This document shows, piece after piece, positions 56,627-64,000 of a DNA stretch of 64,000 nucleotides. The stretch lies in assembly GCA_050084515.1 (NCBI GenBank), contig CM114272.1:59830001-59894000 (forward strand), written 5' to 3'. Below the pieces are notes generated by a model. It was not told where the DNA came from. It did no database searches and saw only the letters and a list, made by a program, of their open reading frames with translations. Numbering within the stretch: position 1 is the stretch's first letter; the number at the start of each line of letters is the position of its first letter. Source of the DNA: Blasia pusilla (lineage: Eukaryota > Marchantiophyta > Marchantiopsida > Blasiales). Position numbers and translations under genes: made by a program.

Positions 56627-57060
56627 TGGGCTTCAGGAGTTCGATCTTGAAAAGCTCCCAAGTGCATCGGGTAGCTCGATATAGACTTCAAGCTGAGAAG
56701 GAACTTTGACGCCGTGGACGAGGGCATTGATCGAGCATTGCACCAACTAGATCCTTAGTTTCTACAGAGATATCTACGTCACTAGACACGAAAATGGGTT
56801 TCCGTGGAGGAGAATGGTTGGTACAAGTCCCATAGACTCTGACTTCGCCAATGAGGCTTTTGGGTACCTCTACAGAAATACCTGAATCCTTAGAAGTAAA
56901 AGACCTGAAAGAACACTTATCATGTCCATAGGAAATAGGAAGGTGACAAGTCACAAAAATCCCCTTTTCATTCCCATTGTGAAGAAATCATTCCTGCCCC
57001 ATAATTTTTGAGAGGGAAAACGAACACCCTCCTCAACATTCAATTGAGCCAATGTCACAA
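56627..57060. other. Conserved 3' block and end of unit D
   Basis: Aligns with 46655-47100 downstream of gene B (GTTGGGCTTCAGGAG, CTCCCAAGTGCATCGGGTAG, CTCGATATAGACTTCAA, GTGGACGAGGGC). Similarity fades near 57000. Confidence 0.55.
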
Positions 57061-60000
57061 TTCCACTGTTTTACTTCGCACATGTATTATTCTTACACTT
57101 TTTTTCATGAAAAAAAGTGATAAGAATTGGATGTAGTCATGTGTGAATAAATGTCTACATTAAGATGGAACTAAACTAGGTGGAAGTGGTACACTAGTGC
57201 CCCACCTTGTGTTGGCTAGAAACACAATCTCATGTTTAGTACTCACTCGAGTTTGGAGGTACCTACTGAAATTTGCTAGAGATTCTATGGCTTTCTGGTT
57301 GTCTCGTAATTATCATACTTATCTAATACATTTGAAAAATCCTCCACTCTCATTAACCCAAATCGTAGGAATCTAGAATCTATACTATTAAAAAGGGGAT
57401 CCGTTACAAAAGCCCTCATCCATGGTGTTGCAAGGTGTGGGAAAAGACGCGTAAAGGAAAAAAATTTCAAGTACAAACACAAATAGGTAAACACTTGAGG
57501 AAATATGCAATACTAACACTCATATGAAGGTTTTCATTGTTCAATTGGCTAGCATAGGTAACTAGAAAGTTTCAATAAATCTATCATCTAGCTCAAAACT
57601 TGTCAAACCCTCCCATCTACCTACTTCTACCATACTCTCTACTAGAATAACTTAAAAAAACGTGGAGAAATCCATTTCAATTTTGGGGGAGGAGACATGG
57701 AGGGACGTCTAGAATTTTGCTTCTAATTATTTCCGAGATGATCCAATCATTTCAATCTAAGGCCCCATCAAGTTTATCTTCTCAAGTTTGAACTTTGGAT
57801 TCTTTTTTTTTCCACTTATGATTGAGTTTTCCAAAGTTCTTGGGATCTTTGGACCTCCTTCTCTCCTAAATGTGCTCATAGATTCCTACACGCAATTTCA
57901 AACATAGCGTTCTCCTTTTAGAGTGATACCAGGTCACCATCGGTTTAAGGGATTCCTCTTGCTTTTTTGGATCTTTTGATATGAGTTGGGCCCAACATTA
58001 CGAACTCATTCCCTCATAGCGGTCATTGGTGGGTGGCTCACTTACTCCTCGCATCCTCTTTTTTGGTGTTTCTAATTTCTTTCATAACTTTCTTTTGGAG
58101 TGTCAGTTTTGGACGTGTTTGGGTCTGTTTTGATCGTCTTGACGAGCTCGTTCTTTTGATATCAAGTAGGTTTTCTAGTTTTTCTTCCTTCTCTGTAGGC
58201 GCCTATTTTTGTGTACGGGTTTGTTTTAGGTCAATTCCTCCCAAAAGTCTTACTTGCTCTTTCAACTCCTTACCTTACTGTTTCGCCCCTACATACGTTT
58301 GCCATCTCCTTAAGGACATTAGAAATTCATATTCTTGAGCCATCTCTTCGATGCCATATACATCACTTTTCCTTTTCAATTTTTTTAAATATTTTTCTTG
58401 TAGTAACTTTCAATCATAAATTCGGTATTGCCTAATCTTCATCTTTTCATCTAAATTTCTTTTGGACGGATTCCACTACTTTTTCTTTGCTCGTTCTCCT
58501 CATGCTTTCTCCAAACCACGTTTCATATGTCTTTTCTTGTCTTAACCAATGAATTCATTGGTGCAGAGTTCCATGAGCTAAAGTAGGCTGGAGTAGGTAG
58601 CAGACATTTTGACGTATACTTTACGTAACAGGAAACATAGCCCCTGTCTACATCTTCGCGTAAATCGGAGTTCCACAAGGGCACAAAAATAGCGGTCAAT
58701 TCGAGTACTTGCCGCGGCAAATTCCTGTTTAGCAGTACGTCACTTAGGCTCAGACTTGCACCCGCAAGAAGTGACCTCTTCTGTCCTCCCGGTGAAATAT
58801 GACCTTAGCCACAATTTCCAGGTCTTCTCTGCCTCAAAGTTTTACAGGCGAGCCCTGAGGTAGTTAGCACACCATTTCAGCACAATCTTGTCCACATGAC
58901 TGCAACTCTGGATCTAGACCAGTGGAAGTGTCTCCAGGCTTACGTACGTGTATGCGCCTCGGCATGGATTGGCACGAATAGATGCATATATAAATACCGA
59001 GGATTGAATCCTGTGGGAAATAGAGCGAGGGGAGCAATCTGGAAATTCAAGCATCTAATGATGACACTGATATCTTCACACAGCTCTACTCTTTACAGGT
59101 CAGTAGGATGTTCAGCAGCTCACTCGATCCATCGAGCACTACTTGATGGTCTTCCTCGAAGGTACTCGTAAATGTAGCCAAGCAAGGATCGATGGATCTT
59201 TCCTGTACAAGGACCCTCTCCAAGAAGGATCCACGATGTCCACAACTCCAGAAGCGGTCCGATCGGGCTGGTCTGGTTTTCACCCATTTATGGCTGAATC
59301 TCTCCGAGGCTTCTCCGAGTTTCGCTCATCAGGTTTTCCTGAGGCTAGCGATCGATATCTATAGCGGATGGACACGAACGTGTCTGATACGATCTCGAAA
59401 CAAAGGGGATTATCTGTGAGATGGGCCCCTAGATTGTGCTTACACACGTGACTAAATATTTCTCCATGAGGATGTTTGTAAATTTGCTATCTGACAGGTA
59501 TTTGCGTTGTACCCATGCGCTCCTCATATCAAGTGCTCCTAACGACCTATCCTGTGATTATCTCTTCCACAGAAATCTATGGAAGCCAGAGGTGGACCAA
59601 GTTACTCTTAAGCACATCAAGATCGCTCCCATGGATGTGAACATGAGACTCGACTGTCAATTCACAACGTCTTCTTGGCAATATCAAGCGGCTAAAGTCA
59701 GGAGATCGACGAAAAAAATTCCGAGTATATGAGTGTCTCTGCAAGCTGCTTTGAGCTTCATGAGTGGAGCTTCAAATTCGAAGCTAGTTACCAAATCACC
59801 TCCGAAGACTTGTTTTCGTACTAAACTTTTCGTATGCACCATCTAGAGCGCGCCACGGCTGCATGGTTTCAGCCACGTCTCGCGATATCGATGATCATGT
59901 CTACTTTTCAATTGACAGATCTTGACCGGTGTTAATCGAAATAGAGGTATGGATCCCCAAACTTTTCCCTTAAACAGGATGAATTCTCGCGTGGGCGCCA

Positions 60001-60226
60001 TCCAAACTTCTGTGGAACTAGCGGCATCTAGCTGTCCGACGCTTTTAACATGCTAACACGAACACTCTCCTCGGCTCCATAAGCTGAGCCTTCGACGATA
60101 CAAATAGTATCCCAAACTAAACTATCCAACATCCTAAAATGGACAAGTCTAATTGCATGTGCACAAGCTGGCCGGAATCAATCGTGAAACGAGTACCCAC
60201 AGTCATAACAATCATTCTGAATCTGA
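57061..60226. other. Unassigned DNA, no gene recognised
   Basis: 57061-58500 is AT-rich with T-runs. It includes a near-perfect palindrome CACTTTTTTTCATGAAAAAA near 57097. From 58500 composition returns to that of the gene units, but no copy of the VFGNDDCPPWL exon is present. Open frames at 58033, 58896 and 59143-59419 have no recognised homology. Polypyrimidine-AG and GTAAGT-like sites are present, so an unrecognised spliced gene cannot be excluded. Confidence 0.4.
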
Positions 60227-60300
60227 TTTCAACATGTTATTGAACCTTAGACCATTACCTAGGTCTATAATTCGAACGTGTGAAAAATAACATGTTGAAA
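60227..60300. repeat. Foldback: 15-bp perfect arms with a nested stem
   Basis: Outer arms TTTCAACATGTTATT (60227-60241) and its exact reverse complement (60286-60300) enclose 44 nt. An inner stem TAGACC/GGTCTA lies inside. It could be a small structured RNA element or a MITE-like remnant. No transcript evidence is visible. Confidence 0.85.
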
Positions 60301-63300
60301 GTGGTGCCTAATATGCAGCATGTGCACAGATTCAATCGAATGAATTCAATGATGAAACTAGTACCCAGAATTCTGACGGACTTGTAGATACTCGACACTG
60401 GATCTCAATTTCACCCCTGTGACGAACTTATGCTTCCTGGTCGATCACACTGAAGAGGATTCGCCACCGCGCGAGGAAAGGAAATATGCACCGGTCAATT
60501 CTCGAATCAACAATCATCGCTCCAAAGAAACGATTTTCCTCAAGGTGGATCTCACCTCAGAAACCTCGGCCACAACGGAACGGAACGGAATGAAAAGGTG
60601 ATGCAAAAGTCAAGTGTTAGACTTATGATATAACTGACGGCTGCCTTAGACTTCGACTTCCTCCACAGGTCTTTCTAGTATAACGCGCTGTAAGTCTAGT
60701 TTGACTCCTTTTCATTCTAGACCATATTACTGTCAGCGCAGTCCAGATGTGAATCATTTCCACTTCGCTCCTCTTATGGGCAGTGGATAACACTAGTCCA
60801 TTGTCTTTTGCTTTATGCATGTAGCCTCAACTTTGTTCCAAGAACTATACGTGCATGCGACTTACTGTCACTACTATCACAGTCGAATAGACATGCAAGG
60901 AAACATTAGGGTTAGGTCTAGGTGTTCTTCTCTATTTCTGGACATGAGGAAGTGAAAGTCGGTAGCTTTGATTGAGTGCAGGTCGTCATTTTTTTCGCGA
61001 GAGGTATTGAACATCAGTAAGTTACAATCGACGGGTGTCACGAGCGATCATTCATGAGATCCAATTTCAAATATTTACATGATCGTTAGAAACTGGGTAC
61101 GAGTTTCATCATGAATTGGAAAGGGAGCTTTATGTGCTTAAAATGGACCACAAACTCGTAATGAAAACGTTTTGAACTCTCATTTGCAAGAATCCATGCC
61201 CAATTCTTCTATATATATTTGAATAAACTGCCCGTGGGTGAACATCTCCAGATCTAGACAGCGTGTTAAATTGATCGTTAGAAGCTCGATCAATTGAGCA
61301 TGCTCCCATATTTCTGGATATGATTTCTAGATCTCTGAGGTACTCCAATATGCAAGAACTTCGACCTGTTTGCTCGACCCAAAGTCGCCCTAGCTAGAGG
61401 ACATTTGGAGTTGGGATCAACATAACATGTCACTGTCACATATATGGAATGGTTCACGTAGGAGCCTTGGAAGCTTCAGAGGTTGGGATTACTGACTGGT
61501 CTAAAAGTATGAGATCGCTTGCTTATGTTATTTTACACTCTTCACCTCGTTCATCATATCGTAGCTACCTAACTAGAGTTTCGTAAGCTGCTTTTGATTC
61601 ACTTTCAAGATAAAGCTGTACGCAAGCACTGGTAGCGAGAACTGTGCAAGTAACGCTCGCAGGGAAATACTCAAAGATAAAGTCGTCTCCATTTGATGAT
61701 AGTGTGACTGGATCCGAGAAGGTATTTATGGTTTGCGCGCAGCCGGTTCATTCGCTAAGTCCTTACGTGGAATAATAAGGTACGTTGGATGGGATTAATG
61801 CCGACTTTCTGATATTCAACCGATAACAATGATCTTCTGTGCTTTGTGTTTTCCTATATATATATTCTTGCGCAAATACATGAAGTAACGTGTGGTTCGT
61901 TTGAAGTAAACATTGCATCTGAACTGAAGGGCGGGCATCGTCAGAATCCCAGTAGATTTAGTTTCTGTCACTCTAATCCACACGAAATCTGCAGCTGCCT
62001 GGAAATAGCCAATAATGACAATTCAGGGCTTCTATTCATTAGGGCTTGATCATGAAACTGACTACTACCCTTCCATGGTGACTGATGGAATCGGAAACGA
62101 GTCCACGAGTGACCTTCAAATGCCTGGCGATGCAGTGCTCTACTCCCAAATTTTGCTGGGTCGCCTATTCGCCTTAGCACAGGTTTCAGGATTCATACTT
62201 CTTCTCCATCAGGTTCCACTTAGCGTTGCTTTGACATTTCTCATCAAGCTACATATATCAGATGGTCTGCAGGTATAGATCTCCGGGAAGCAATTCATGA
62301 CTCCGCCAACGTTGAATCTGTTGTGACTGTCAGTCCTTCCAAGATCAGTTCGACGTGCATATCCGGACCTGCATGGCTCACACCGCTGTAATCGAGCCTG
62401 TTTGGAAGACTACGACTGTGCGAAGGTGTAGCTTGACCAGCTTGTGTTCGCAACATGGATCGATCCACCTGGGCTTCAGATTTTAGCTCGTCCTTCACAA
62501 AATGTCCGCAAATGTTCTTCAGTGATTGACATATATGGAGAGTAATATACCGATCGTAGCAGATTTACTGAAAGTTGGGGTTAATATTAGATAAGTGATT
62601 CTAGTTCCTTCTCCATATCGGTGTACGTATTGTGTATAAGGAAGAGGAATTCCAATCCTTCATATTTACATGACCGGGTCTAGAAGGCCATGGACTCAGG
62701 AGTTCTCTGCACAGGGTTGAATGAACATGTAGGAAGGAGTTCTCTTCGGAGAGTTTAATTTAGTTTCCATTTTTACTTGTCTCTGTGTCGAAGTTTTTCA
62801 TTTCCTTCTTTTCATTTTTCATTGTTCTTTTTGCCAATTTTACTTTTCAAGAAGAGTTGACTCGGAACCAGCATCCGATTTTGATTTGGAAAGACGGACA
62901 TCCATCAAAAAGATGCTCTCGAGAGGTTAGCGTTAGTCAAATGTCACATTTGAAACGGGGAAAAGATTCTTCATTGTGGACTTCAGCCGAAAATGCATTG
63001 ATTGGCGTGCATACTTTACAGTGTCAAGTACCCATCCGCGCGACAGGGAGCTCCGAAGAAAAGCGAAGAAATGGTATCGTTCATTCTGTCGCATCTATGA
63101 CCAGAATTGAAATTGAAATCGAAATCTTGAAAATTCTCAGGATCCGTGATCCACGCATTGACTGACTTAGATCTGTCTCCCCGCGAAATGCGTACCCAGC
63201 GAGCGGGCAAGTATTGATGGGACTCTTTTTTCATCCCCTGATCGCAAATTGCGATTCAAGTCAAGTTAAGTCAAGTCAGATCCGTGATAGGTTTCTTCCT

Positions 63301-64000
63301 GCAGTAGGAGTAGGCTACTGGGCCCCTTCACCTTTTCCTGAATGTCCGTCAACCGCGTATTGCGATAAATTCGCTCCTGGCGCCAAGCTACGATTCCATG
63401 CGTTTTAAAAAAGTACTGTGCAGATTTTGAAGTCTCCTCCTGAGAATTCACGGGTCGCACTGCGACAGATTTCCCGAGCGTAGAACGTTCACTAGTTCTT
63501 GGGGTCCTAGTTTTTCTTCCACAGTTCTCCTTCAGTGCACGATTTCACGAATATCTGAAAGACATCTACTCACCATTCGGATTTGAGAATGCTCGAAGAC
63601 TCAAAGACCTTAGGATTAGGTGTATCTGCGTCGCCGCCGTCGCCATAACTTCCAGTACGACCGATCACGATTTTTCAAACTCACGTTTCAGAGTAAGTAC
63701 TACATCAAATAACGAAATGAGAGGATTTTTAAGGGTTATGAAATGAGTCCGAAGGTTCACTTCCTAAGGCCTTTCTAAATTATCTGTCTAGGTAACTGAC
63801 GGACTAGTCATGAACGATTAAGAACTTAATTACTTAAACCAAATTCGTTACCAGATCTATCCCAAATGAAAATGAAAGTTTGTGATACTTAGACTAAGTA
63901 TTATGGGAAAGTAAATGACAATTTCAACGGGTAAACATGTGAAAAAATATCCAATTAAATAAAAGAATTTACTAAAATCCGTACCAGACATGATGAAATC
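60301..64000. other. Unassigned DNA, no gene recognised
   Basis: Mixed-composition, unique-looking DNA without transposon signatures and without a further member of the small gene family. Longest open frames (62785-63165 plus, 62015-62278 plus) show no domain. The window ends inside this stretch. Confidence 0.4.

Overview
This window looks like nuclear DNA of a land plant. The evidence is the mix of mobile elements: Ty1/copia and Ty3/gypsy retrotransposons with tRNA-Met-type primer sites, a CACTA element with TNP2-type transposase, a hAT transposase with a BED finger and an hAT dimerisation tail, and a Helitron Rep fragment. There are also short spliced genes with GTAAGT/GTAAGA donors. No bacterial-style operon, rRNA, tRNA or CRISPR was found. 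The species cannot be named from the sequence.

Layout. (1) 1-2.9 kb: non-repetitive DNA holding the first copy (A) of a small three-exon gene. (2) 2.9-42.3 kb: a block of nested, mostly dead transposable elements. In order these are a minus-strand copia fragment (5-7 kb), a CACTA element with two minus-strand genes and a BRCT-like fragment (7.3-16.2 kb), a gypsy element (16.3-23.4 kb) split by a complete copia element (17,385-22,356), an inverted partial copy of that same copia family (24.3-26.3 kb), poorly defined AT-rich DNA, a Helitron Rep relic (30.4-31.5 kb), a minus-strand gypsy element with both LTRs but no integrase (32,465-37,168), a hAT transposase gene (37.3-40.8 kb) containing a solo copia LTR, and an array of ~180-bp tandem repeats (40.9-42.3 kb). 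(3) 42.3-57 kb: three more copies (B, C, D) of the small gene in large tandem duplication units. An AT-rich 3.8-kb insertion-like stretch (47.3-51.1 kb) separates B from C. (4) 57-64 kb: DNA in which I recognise no gene.

The most interesting content is the four-member gene family A-D. Each copy encodes a predicted 75-76 residue protein from three exons: an 18-nt first coding exon, a 144-150 nt second exon and a 63-66 nt last exon. The copies share an almost invariant N-terminal block (M-[AG]-D-[HY]-N-D then VFGNDDCPPWLTA and QES), a highly variable middle, and a C-terminal block starting IVA and ending in G before the stop. All four keep frame, splice sites and stop position although most of their introns and flanks have diverged, so they appear to be real genes. 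I do not recognise the family and assign no function.

A second theme is structural. Perfect or near-perfect inverted repeats with very short loops occur throughout the window, in both transposons and gene units, and look like footprints of replication template switching. Several insertion events can be read to the base from target-site duplications (ATTTA, GGACA, TTAGA/TTAGG), which gives a relative history of the locus.
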